Shown here piece after piece: positions 1-8,518 of a stretch of 21,387 bases of DNA. How positions within the stretch are numbered: position 1 is the stretch's first letter; the number at the start of each line of letters is the position of its first letter. Below the pieces are notes generated by a model that was not told the DNA's origin, ran no database searches, and worked only from the letters and a program-made list of their open reading frames with translations. A program made the position numbers and the translations under genes. Source of the stretch: Phoronis australis. Taxonomy: Eukaryota; Phoronida; Phoronidae. The DNA is taken from assembly GCA_002633005.1 (NCBI GenBank), contig NMRA01000562.1, positions 252,813 through 274,199 of the forward strand, in the 5' to 3' direction.

Positions 1-43
1 ATCACCGAACGATGTTGATAGAAACTGATTGCTAAAAACTTAC

Positions 44-279
44 CAAGTAATGTTGTGTAGTCTCCGAATGGAACTGCATAGTCATAGACATAGAGCACAC
101 ACGGGGCTTCAGCATCCACACATTTTTTGTCAGTTAGTTGACCCTGTTGACCGCAATTGTCCACGAATATAGTAACCTTAGGTCTTTTGGGAATTTTTGG
201 CCACCTGTCGAAAACTTGCACCAGGGAAATTAGCAGTAATAAGGCTTAGCGCGACGACGTATTTTGATAAAAATTCCAT
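44..279 (-). CDS. Partial gene: first coding exon of a probable secreted protein, leader frameshifted
   Basis: I do not recognise the family. On the minus strand an ATG at 279-277 opens a frame beginning MEFLSKYVVALS. A one-base shift near the CTAAGCC stretch then leads into a strongly hydrophobic run (LLLLISLVQVF) and a Cys-containing segment with VTIFVDNC and VYDYAVPFGDY. The exon ends at a consensus donor (CTTG|gtaagt) and leaves one base of the split codon. The layout (Met, basic residue, hydrophobic core, then Cys-rich mature part) is what a signal peptide plus mature N-terminus looks like. Without the shift, the ATG frame stops after about 34 codons. The rest of the gene would lie beyond the left edge. 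The frameshift may be decay or a sequencing error. An alternative is that the exon begins at an internal acceptor and the ATG is spurious. Confidence 0.45.
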
Positions 280-308
280 CTTTTACCAGTTGTTTACATG
301 CAGACAGC

Positions 309-320
309 CACGCATGCGCA
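309..320 (-). promoter_or_regulatory. NRF1-like site upstream of the left-edge gene
   Basis: The minus strand reads TGCGCATGCGTG, 11 of 12 positions of the palindromic NRF1 consensus (YGCGCAYGCGCR). It lies about 30 bp upstream of the ATG at 279, where a proximal promoter site would be expected. NRF1-type factors are conserved across animals. Function is inferred from motif and position only. Confidence 0.35.
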
Positions 321-1239
321 ATTCAATCACCACTAGTACCGCAGCGACACCGCGAGGAGAATTCTCCGAATAGCCCCATTACTTCTGCATTGTCCCCTAG
401 GTTTGCGGCCATACAAGAATTAGAAGTAGCGCAAGTTAATTATCCAGCTACCTCGATAAGGTCGAGTAAGTTGCGCTAGTTTAAATAGCGTCCACATGGA
501 CCTTAAACCTACATGTAGCGACAACTGGTTCCAGAAGTAACTTGTTCTAGGGTAAGTCTATGTGTGGACGGTACTATAGACTCTACGAAAATACCAAAGC
601 TGTGCCACGGCGGCAACGCACAGGAATTGAAATGTAGGTCACATGCACTCAAATAGATCGTTGTACAGCTGCACGGCCACACGGCTGACTGCACCACAAA
701 CACAGGTGACGCTCTAAATCAATACAGGAACAGCAATAAACAATAACACTTTGGAGTTACAGTTGCGCTTTTGCTCACTGAAATGATGGTTAAATTCAAA
801 CTTGCGCGTGTTGGTATTTTTACTGGTGATTCTTCAATGAAGAGTCATATACAATTAATTATTTAGAAAACGAATTTACCGTGATGTAGCACTTTCAAAA
901 TGTGGAGACATGGGCTTAATGCGTTAAATAACGTGGCATAGTCAGCGAGACATTGCAAAATAACCAAACTTTGCTAGTGGCAGCACTAATTTGGGAGCAT
1001 TTTTCAGATTGCTAATTTCAATATTCAGAATTTTCCCATCTAGTTACCTTTCAGAAATGCAATTTAGAAGTTGATGTCCCGCGTGTGCACGGGGGACATT
1101 TTCCAACTAAGCTACTATTCTAGCGCTTCGCTTGTAATGCATGGCGACATCTTGCCAAACATGCTCGCAACTAGACTTACGAAACGGAGTCAGGATTCTA
1201 TGGGTTGTGTGGTGCTGCACAAATGTCCTACCATACCAA
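321..1239. other. No gene seen
   Basis: Only short open frames, which look like chance. I see no domain, splice-bounded exon, tRNA or repeat array. The last ~240 bases keep an open frame without recognisable motifs. Confidence 0.5.
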
Positions 1240-1315
1240 CAGTCGCAAAGCAATTGGCCTTTATGTACATGAAGACGACCTATGCAGAAGGTACTGTATG
1301 CGACGGGTGAAAAGA

Positions 1316-1470
1316 TGCGCGCCAGTTGTTAATTAGTTTGTAATTCTTGTGACACATCCGGTCGTGCAACCCCTGTTGAGACGTCTGCTTCGGTCGCCAT
1401 TGTATTGCAAGTTCGCGTTTTATTATAGTTACTTATTTCGTTGCACTTTGGTATTCGTTTATCTCCCGGT
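1316..1470 (+). repeat. Left LTR-like direct repeat, truncated
   Basis: It begins TGCGCGCCAG and shares with 3855-4012 a long block that starts TTGTGACACAYCCGG and contains CCCCTGTTGAGACG, CGCCATTGTATT and AGTTACTTATTT. Similarity stops near 1468, after which pol-like sequence follows almost at once. Weak similarity continues upstream into the bases before the right LTR, so this copy may itself be a 3' LTR. Confidence 0.65.
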
Positions 1471-1483
1471 GTTGTGGCAGTGG

Positions 1484-1567
1484 TGGTTTATGTAAGAACA
1501 AAGAATCTGTCGATGTCCCTACTTCGCCAATCCATTTCGGTGATCGTGTTTACTTTGTATGGTGATG
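1484..1567 (+). pseudogene. Ty3/gypsy pol C-terminal fragment, part before the foldback insertion
   Basis: A frame through 1503-1559 encodes a segment ending in GDRVYFV, which resembles the short GD-x-VY-hydrophobic stretch downstream of integrase in Ty3/gypsy polyproteins. A TGA at 1563-1565 and a one-base shift separate it from the frame that resumes after the foldback element at 2271. If the foldback and one copy of its 8-bp duplication are removed, the coding sense continues across the junction. Upstream it abuts the truncated LTR repeat, so most of gag-pol was deleted before or after insertion. Confidence 0.55.
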
Positions 1568-2278
1568 GTATCAAGCACAGGCGTCCTCAGCTTCTGATCG
1601 TCCCCAATACACTATATATAATACTACAAGGTACATGTATGACACTCCGGACCAGAAATTCCACGGGTGCTTCACTTCAGCCGTCCATATCAAACACAAA
1701 AAAGAAACTCAATAAATTTACACAAAATAAGGTTTCAACAAACCATTAGCAATTTTTCTTTCTTCTAATACCGTTCAAGGTGTCCTGCTCCAGCGAGATC
1801 ACAACAAAATCGCGGTCAAAAAAACAAAAATGTTCCCAAAATGCCCACGCATCGAGCCTCCTTGAACAGTTCGAGGTCAAGGACGGTACAGTAATTGCCG
1901 ATTTGTCACGGACTGTCACGACATCGATAACTCCACCTTAGCCAGACCATTTCGTAACCTTCCATGAGAAACCGGCAATTGCCGGAACCGTCCAAGGAGG
2001 CTCGATGCGTGGGCATTTTGGGAACATTTGTGTGCTTTGACCGCGAATTTGTTGCCATCTCGCTAGAGCAGGACACCGTGAATGGTATTAGAAGAAAGAA
2101 CAATTGCTAGTGGTTTGTTGAAACGTTGTTTTGTGTAAATTTATTGAGTTTTGTGTTTGATATGGACGGCTGAAGTGAAGCACCCGTGGAACTTCTGGTC
2201 GGGCGTGTCATACGTACGTTGTAGTATTATATAGTGTATTGGGGACGATCAGAAGCTGAGGACGCCTGTGGTACCAAG
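1568..2278. mobile_element. Foldback/long-TIR MITE with 8-bp target duplication
   Basis: The element spans 1576-2270 (695 bp) and begins and ends with CACAGGCGTCC in inverted orientation. The two arms match well for about 290 bp (1576-1867 against 1990-2270). The inner part continues as a weaker inverted match around AATTGCCG, leaving a loop near 1915-1965. It is flanked by GTATCAAG (1568-1575) and GTACCAAG (2271-2278), an 8-bp target duplication with one mismatch. It carries no coding region and lies inside the pol remnant. The 8-bp duplication fits hAT- or P-like transposition, but the ends are not diagnostic. Confidence 0.75.
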
Positions 2279-2727
2279 TCTCGCACTGGAGATCCTTACC
2301 TTGTTACCAGCATTGTTGGCGAGTGGGGTTTTATTCGTAAATTTATTGGTTCCCAACTAAGAGCGACATCCTACAAGGTTAAATTTTCCGACTGTAACCG
2401 TGTAGCGTCGCTGACATCCACTGTTCCTAAACCAAGTAAGACATTCGTCAATTACATGAATGACGTGGAACCACCAGACTCTCCGCTTGAGTCTCCCATG
2501 GAGTTAATACACTCACTTGATAACGACAGATTAGATGACGAGAAACTGCATGACTTACCAGCAGAAGCACTTCATCCTCAACCCACCAATCTGGAGATTG
2601 ATCAGTCTGCTGTAGATGATTCTCAATCCACTCAGTAGGAAAAACCGGCAGGTGTCAGCACCAGGCCAAAGCGTGTAAGACGGCCAGCATCATATGTTTA
2701 AAGGACTATGAAGTTGGTCTTCCTTAA
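2271..2727 (+). pseudogene. Ty3/gypsy pol C-terminal end
   Basis: The frame from 2273 encodes the domain that follows integrase in many animal Ty3/gypsy polyproteins: a GDPYLV segment, then GEW, then FIGSQLR and SYKVK. An acidic Pro/Asp/Glu-rich linker follows, and then a basic RPKRVRRP tail. A TAG at 2636-2638 separates linker from tail, but the frame continues past it to TAA at 2699-2701. A further two-base shift restores a KDYEV-type ending up to 2727. The family assignment rests on this order of motifs and on the flanking LTRs and polypurine tract. The stop and shifts show it is inactive. Confidence 0.65.
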
Positions 2728-2836
2728 TGTACTCGCAGACTATGTACTTCTTGAAGGACTCTAACTTCTTAGTAAATCCAGACTCATGATAAATAGTTTT
2801 ATCTTAAGTTTTGCATACAGGTAATCATAGAGATAA

Positions 2837-3792
2837 CAGTGGCGGATCTAGGATATCACAAGAGGGGGGCCCAACATTTTGTCCAGCTGTAAGCATTTGC
2901 GCAAACTGAACCACGATTATAGATGCGCATAGCACAGAATGGGGGGAGGTCGGGAGAGGGGTTTGCCCTAGGAAATTTTTCTGTTTTTACCTCTAAAAAT
3001 GAAGCATTTTCCTTGATTCCTGAAGTATTATCCAAGAAAAAAAGAAAAAAAAAACACGGAGAACGTGTCAAACAGGAAAAAACTACAAGTACCAAAGACT
3101 CGAACTCACGACCTGGCGGATAGAGCGTGCTTGCGTTACCACTACACCACCACGATTTAACTACTAATCTCATAGTAAGAAACCTACTTGTTTATGGTCC
3201 ACAGCGTTTGCGAGCGAAACCTACTTCTTTTTATGATGCTTATTACACGTTTTATATTTTGTGCCATCAATTCTTAACAAATTTGTCGTATTTAAAATAG
3301 TCTTCAAATGCCCAAAATACCAAATCCGTTTTTCGTGTTGGCAATAATGACGGCATTGCTTTGGAAATCGTCAAGATAAGGTTTGACAAAGAGAATATTG
3401 CGAGTTTCTGAGTGATACACTAAGGCTTCGATTAAAATTCACATCTTACCTGCAGCTTCTGTTTTTTCATCGTCACTCAGGTTCCATTTTTGTAAAAATG
3501 AAGTAAATTTTCTTCATTGCACAGTGGAGCAGATGACGGAAACGGAGTCGTAGTGCGCAGCGCCACTGCCGGTCGCCTGGGATATCGCGGGAGAGCCTAT
3601 ATACTTAGCCATAGTTCCGTTACGAATGCGCCGCGTTCCGAATTTAACACTAAAACTGCACACATTTAAATCTTTTTTCATCCGTATAATTTTAATTACC
3701 GGGGTTTATTAATAAACTCAACATTTCCCTACGCTCTTACTGTTTTATTTTTTGCGGCAAGGGCCCCCCCCCCCCTAATAAATCCGCCTATG
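2837..3792. mobile_element. Non-autonomous DNA transposon with GGCGGAT ends, copy 1 (carries a tRNA-like promoter)
   Basis: The left end reads CAGTGGCGGATCTAGG. The right end, read inward, is CATAGGCGGATTTA followed by a long G run. Just inside both ends are G/C tracts. The 956-bp body has no open frame of note but contains a tRNA-like segment on the minus strand. A second copy at 15613-18696 matches along its length in opposite orientation, and a third starts at 21354. The CAG start is typical of hAT elements, but I find no clear 8-bp duplication around this copy, so the superfamily is open. It sits in the 3' untranslated part of the gypsy remnant. Confidence 0.8.
3088..3155 (-). repeat. tRNA-like sequence inside transposon copy 1
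   Basis: The minus strand has an A box (TGGTGTAGTGGTAACGC) and, about 30 bases on, a B box (GAGTTCGAGTC). Spacing and D-arm/T-arm sequence are like a tRNA, and a T run follows shortly after, as for RNA polymerase III termination. The anticodon arm is not clean and no full cloverleaf is convincing, so this is tRNA-derived (SINE-like), not a working tRNA gene. The second transposon copy holds the same segment. Confidence 0.65.
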
Positions 3793-3835
3793 GACAATTG
3801 AGTTTTATTACCATCCTATGAACTGTACGTTGAGT

Positions 3836-3854
3836 AAGGAGAAAAGGAGGAAGA
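3836..3854 (+). other. Polypurine tract of the gypsy remnant
   Basis: AAGGAGAAAAGGAGGAAGA is purine only and runs directly into TGTTGC, the start of the right LTR. That is the arrangement used to prime plus-strand DNA synthesis in LTR elements. It fixes the LTR start and the strand of the element. Confidence 0.65.
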
Positions 3855-4149
3855 TGTTGCACCAGTTATTAGTTATTAGTTAGTTATTGTTGTGACACAC
3901 CCGGATGTGCGACCCCTGTTGAGACGTGTGCTGCGACCGCCATTGTATTACAAGTTTGCGTTTTATTCTAGTTACTTATTTTGCTGCACTTTAGTGTTCG
4001 TTTATCCCATGGCGGCGTTCCATTTGCAATTGTTGACAGTCTCGAGCGATCAACATCATCAACAGTTGTTTTGATACTTTACAATACTTTGCTTAACCGT
4101 TTTCTCTAGGCAGCAATAGATTACATTCGAGGTATTCCAATTACACCCA
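3855..4149 (+). repeat. Right (3') LTR of the gypsy remnant
   Basis: Starts TGTTGCACC after the polypurine tract and matches the left repeat over about 125 bases. The right limit is inferred from a CCCA end followed by AAAAGA. The part after 4012 has no second copy here, so the limit is weak. Confidence 0.55.
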
Positions 4150-4612
4150 AAAAGAAAACAATCTTGGTGGTCAAGGCTACTACGATTCAGATTGATTCTC
4201 GACAACTACATATTTGAATACAATCGATACATTGTACCAAAAATCACCTAGAAGATTAAAAGTTGCTATCAGCTTGGCTTTCGTCAAAAGTAACTTTTAT
4301 TTACACCACTTACCTTACACAAACGGTCGTAATTTCTTCCCTACTTGATAAGCCATGATTTAGAGCTTAGAAGGTATTGATGGTTCGTTATTCCTTGAAA
4401 CCGAGTTTCTAAAGTTGGCTTATAACAACGAGTCATTTTCGCGTCGGGCCTAGTCTCAAGAACTAACGACCAACTCTCACTCCTCTCCAAGCCTAAAATC
4501 ACTTCTCATGTGAGTAAAGACCCGTTTTAAAGCGGTAAGTGGTTTAAATCTAGTTTAAGACGAAATTCTGGGTTACAGCAGCTTCAAATGCAGCTCCGAG
4601 CCTAACGAATTG
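4150..4612. other. No gene seen
   Basis: AT-rich DNA with no open frame, splice-bounded exon or repeat that I can support. Confidence 0.45.
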
Positions 4613-5290
4613 TCTACAACGCAACTGGTAATGTTTGCATCTGCGTGTCAATTATTGTGGCTATGGACACTCGCCGTACATATTTTAAAAGTCAAAACTC
4701 GAGCATCAAGAACCGAGGGATATAGCGGACCTTTGTCGCCAGAATGACGAAATCGTACGCAGTGACGGTGAAAAACTTCTGCTGTGGACACCTGTTCTGG
4801 GCAACCACTAGACCATGCTGAGCTTGGACAAAGGAGGAAGTGAGATGCCGAACATGCTCTGGGAACTCACTGATCCTTCTGGGTAAAATGTTAAGTAAGA
4901 TGACCAGACAAGCTCAAGCAATGATGATTGTGGAGGCTATCTGTGGAAAGTTACTTGGGTCAAACACCACGCATCAAGGACAGAGGGGTGTGGCCTACGG
5001 AGGTTGGCTGGACGTTTGTTGCCTTTTAACTTAGTTTCAGCGATTCCATACACGGTGTGTCGAAGCAATTTCTGTTGTGTATGCTTGCTCTGGGGAATTA
5101 CTGTACCCTACCCTCAGTACTAGGACAGAAGTAAAAGTAGGCTGGCCAGTTCCCCATCGCTCTGGGTAGTAGCTTAATTGTCATGACTAGACAAGCAAAA
5201 GCATTGGTGGTGGTTGGCCAAGCATCAACTTCCGATGAATGTGGCCTTCATGGTTACAAAGGTCTGAAACGTCTCTCAGGAAGAATTTTA
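4613..5290 (+). repeat. Three diverged tandem units of ~270-285 bp with protein-like conservation
   Basis: GCATCAAG plus flanks recurs at 4703 and 4971 (268 apart). TCTGGGTA followed by ATGACYAGACAAGC recurs at 4878 and 5161 (283 apart). In one shared frame units 2 and 3 both read MTRQA followed by a hydrophobic strand (AMMIV, ALVVV). The third unit stays open from about 5142 to 5322. The changes between units are often conservative, as if the ancestor was coding. Frames are broken by stops and indels. The pattern T-R-x-A-K-x-L-V-V-V-G faintly recalls the end of superfamily 1 helicases, but the spacing differs, so I name no function. Confidence 0.45.
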
Positions 5291-5601
5291 CGACTGCATA
5301 TTCATGACTTTTCTGAGCACTAGGCCTGGCCTGCACACGTCCGATGCAATTCAGCCATCCTATTATCTGTCAATGACTTTGTCAAGCAAAGAACAACAAC
5401 TCATTCTTTGAAAAGGTAATTTACACTGCAGTTTGTAATGAATTTTGGAAACCTGTCAAGGTCACATGACCTTATGATAGTTCAAGAGAAAAGCGTAGGC
5501 CAATGGTGTGATAAAGCAAAATGATTTTGCTTTTGTTAGCCAATTGTTACATAAGACATTATTAAAGTTTATCCAGCACTTCAGAAATTACCAGATAGAA
5601 T

Positions 5602-5796
5602 TTGGCAGTGTTGCTACTAGGACTTGCTTCGGTGTACTGGAGAAAATTGTACAACGGAAAACAACTTATAGAAGACTCTGGAAAGAATCTTGCAAAGGCA
5701 ATTGCAAAGGTCAATGCACAAGAAGTTATTTTTCTAGGAGTTTGCTTTTGTGTATTGTTGATAGTGAGATACTACCGACTCCGCCTTGTTGCGTGA
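5602..5796 (+). other. Open segment with two hydrophobic stretches, unrecognised
   Basis: A 64-codon open frame without an ATG, preceded directly by an in-frame stop. It encodes a short hydrophobic run (AVLLLGLASVYW), a basic/amphipathic middle with NGKQLIEDSGKNL, and a longer hydrophobic run (VIFLGVCFCVLLIV). Two membrane-like segments are unusual for a chance frame. If this is real it would be an internal exon, but the possible acceptors lack good pyrimidine tracts. Chance is still the likelier reading. Confidence 0.2.
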
Positions 5797-5829
5797 CAAA
5801 GGACAGTGACCAGCAAAGTAGTGGCTAAC

Positions 5830-6272
5830 AAAAAACTACGAGTTCTAACCATCAGGTCGGTCGTACGAGACGCAGAAACGTAGTCACGGTGTGAGCATTT
5901 AGTTCAGCACGTGGCCAACAGGGTCGTCGTTCTAGGAGCGTTGAATCGCGGCTTGGGATTGCACGTGCTTATTCCCATAGAGGCCCCTAGCGTATTTACC
6001 CGCTATTGTCGTTAGCAAACAGATTCCAGATGTATTAATTAGTGGTTGATCCATAATACCTTAGCTACAGAACGTGGGTGGACATTTGTTCGAACAGGAT
6101 AAGCATTTGTGGACGAAATATTTGCTCTGTAATATACTATATAGACCACCAATTAGGTGCATGCGTCTACTGTTCTAAACAACGATTTTCCGAATTTAGA
6201 AAACATAACCCAAATAGAGCAGACAAGGTGCCGGACTAATGAATCTAATTGTATGTCGCACGAGGAAAGGAG
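5830..6272. other. No gene seen
   Basis: No open frame or repeat of note before the hairpin at 6273. Confidence 0.4.
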
Positions 6273-6342
6273 ACGCATAGCGTACGCACTCGTGTTAAAT
6301 TACTTCTGAAAGTAATTTAACACGAGTGCGCACGCTATGCGT
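6273..6342. repeat. Near-perfect 33-bp inverted repeat with 4-base loop
   Basis: The arms at 6273-6305 and 6310-6342 are complementary with one mismatch (A at 6284). The loop is CTGA. Similarity stops sharply at both ends. A stem this long and uniform is rarely kept by chance. It is not like an animal microRNA precursor, because the loop is too small and there are no bulges. It may be the centre of a foldback element or a template-switch scar. Confidence 0.75.
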
Positions 6343-8461
6343 GATAACATCCCTGATGAGCAACGGAAGATTTGCGTTAAAGATACTGCTTTCGCTACAT
6401 CTCCGTTAAAAGCTCGTAAGACGGATATAAGACTTTCAATATTCGATTTTTTGTGGAATTGCAATAGCAAATTATTGAAAGTGATCTCCTTCAGGCTTCT
6501 CGAATGACACGATTCTTGAACATGCTGCTCCTCACGGCAGTTCACTGACTCAAAAACACATGCTTGTAGCCGAAGTCCGCTCTCAAAAAACACGACTAGC
6601 GCACCCAGAAACAAGGATCACCAACTCATATCCGTTAACAGACGTCGATCACGGACCGAAACAAAGTGGATCCGGAACCTGTAAAGACACCGTACCTGTC
6701 AGTAGATGTGAGACCGTGAGCCGTGTTTTCGAGTGTGTAAGCCGTATTTTTAGTGCGTGCGTAAGGTTGTGAGTCATTGAACTGCTGGTCGGTGTGACGT
6801 GTTAACAAGTCTGTGAGCTGTGTTGTTCGGGTAGCCTATTCTTTACTCTTTACCTTTTAAAAATTAGCCAAAAAATAACAAATATATACATGGTGTCTCG
6901 AAAATGTATTCACGCATTAGGCGATATCAATTGCGTTGTTAATTTTGGCTTACGATCAAGAATGTCGGTATAGCTTCGTAAAACGATGATTAAAACGAAG
7001 TAAAAGCACTGTTGATTATCTTCGGAGAAGATTGTGTTTGCACTTCCTTGGAGTTTTGAGTTCCCAGTAGTATTGCAAGATAAAGGTTCTTTTTTCAAAA
7101 CCGAGTCGCAATTTTTTTCTAGGCTCTAATAAAAGTGTCCTCTTATAATGGAAATGTCATCTACATTCCTGAAAATCCCCGAATCGCTTTCCAGCGTCTG
7201 CGATTCTATAACGAAATCAAAATTTCAAACCATTATACGTGACGACCATTCGTAAAACGTTAGTTTGGAGAAACGCCTCTTCAGACTATTGCCCCTTCAG
7301 AGTAACGAGCTGTGCAACATTTGCAAAAATCGAATGAAAAATCCTAAAGGTGAGGTCAACGACCACGACCTCGAGATATATTGTTGAATCGTTCTCCGAA
7401 TAAATTAACGTACAGTAATTCTTAATACTTTGACATTAGCTAAACGGCCAATAGGGGGTGCTCCGATGGTCGAATCCGTCCAAAAATTGAATGGACCAGG
7501 TGCATCTCCGCCATATTAATCTATCTCATCTTTTACTTACTAGATACATGTATTACTTCAAAAAGCAAGGAACATCTTGCTTCGCATGCGCGCAACCAGC
7601 CTAAAAATAGGGGGCTCGAATTCATCGATTTGCGTACCTTTTACTGAAAAAAATCAACGAGGACTAAAAAAAACAAAAAAACGGGGCCACTAGGATCAGG
7701 CCTGCCAATCGTGCATCCGCGCCGAATTTCAGTGGACTTTGTGGACTTTTGTGTAGATTACTCGGACTTTCAGAAACGCTTTTGTCAAGAACAGATTGCA
7801 GAAAATTAAAATGGCCAGTGGGAGATATTAATGTGGTCAAATTCGTCTGAAAATTAACTGGTGCGGTGCATTTAAATCAAATAAGTCCGTGTAAAATTTC
7901 ATAAAGATCTGCCAATAGGTTAACAACGGCTGTCAACCAGAAATGCTTACGGTAAAGGATGCCTTGGTGAAATCTAACCTGGTCACAATGGGGGTTACAA
8001 TAGGTGAATTCTCACCACTTTGGACAAAAAATAATTACCCAAACAAATTTTTGTGGTTTTCTAAAGCTGTTTCCATTGTTGCCAAAACCCACAATTTGTC
8101 AATGAAAAACTGATGGCAGCTGTGGTATCAAAGATAAAACGTCAAAGCATTCTTTTGTGCTTTTCATATTTTATGAATTAGGAAGTAAAAACAAATCCAC
8201 TTTTTCTACAATAATGTGTCAGGTTTTCTTGTATTCGAAACCGCACGTTAACAGCTGCTCGCGTTCTCTGTTCCTACCCAGGCACTTCTGTCACTACTGT
8301 ATCGATTTCTATTAAACCTATTCGGTTATTTTGGTAACGGGACGGACACAGTCTGGAACTAAAATAGCAACACTAATCGAAATAGGGAACCTTGTGCAAT
8401 TAAAGTATGTGAGCAGCCAATAAACTTGTCGGCTACTTCAGTTGCCACATAGTTATTTAGA
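6343..8461. other. Non-coding stretch; short degenerate GTGAGCCGTG-type repeats at 6712-6765
   Basis: Two neighbouring ~22-bp versions of a GTRAGCCGTRTTTT…AGTG unit occur at 6712-6765. An isolated NRF1-like 12-mer lies at 7581-7592. A 104-codon minus-strand frame at 6300-6614 runs into the hairpin and has no recognisable motif. Otherwise I see nothing. Confidence 0.4.
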
Positions 8462-8518
8462 TCTACTAGCGAATCGTCTACTGTGAACGGCAAGGTAGTG
8501 GGTTAGAATCCGTCTTGA
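8462..8518 (+). repeat. Possible tRNA-derived SINE fragment
   Basis: GGTAGTGGGTTAGAATCC resembles a variable loop plus T-arm B box. TAGCGAATCGTCTA upstream resembles the end of a D arm and start of an anticodon arm. There is no acceptor stem and no clear A box. Confidence 0.3.

Larger units (their letters stand above)
1240..4149 (+). mobile_element. Decayed Ty3/gypsy-like LTR retrotransposon with two nested insertions
   Basis: Parts in order: a left LTR-like repeat (1316-1470), the C-terminal end of the pol polyprotein (about 1484-1567 and 2271-2727), a 3' untranslated stretch, a polypurine tract (3836-3854) and a right LTR (from 3855). The LTR copies share most bases over 1347-1468 and 3889-4012. 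A foldback element splits pol and a GGCGGAT-ended transposon splits the 3' untranslated part. Protease, reverse transcriptase, RNase H and integrase are all missing, so the element cannot move by itself. The right limit is uncertain. A possible end at 4149 (…CCCA) is followed by AAAAGA, which also precedes the left LTR at 1310-1315, but that sequence is low complexity. Confidence 0.7.

Noticed and set aside
356-367. 12-bp palindrome GGAGAATTCTCC
   Set aside because: Expected by chance in a window of this size and not linked to another feature.
2234-2272. Start of the 134-codon frame at 2234 as a real protein start
   Set aside because: Those bases belong to the right arm of the foldback element; the genuine pol sequence starts only after 2270.
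2856-3173. Minus frame of 105 codons and plus frame of 66 codons
   Set aside because: Both lie within GGCGGAT copy 1 and translate its tRNA-like and A/G-rich parts.
5142-5322. Superfamily 1 (UPF1/MOV10-type) helicase motif VI
   Set aside because: The T-R-x-A-K-A-L-V-V-V-G pattern has an extra residue in both units compared with that motif and no other helicase motif is nearby.
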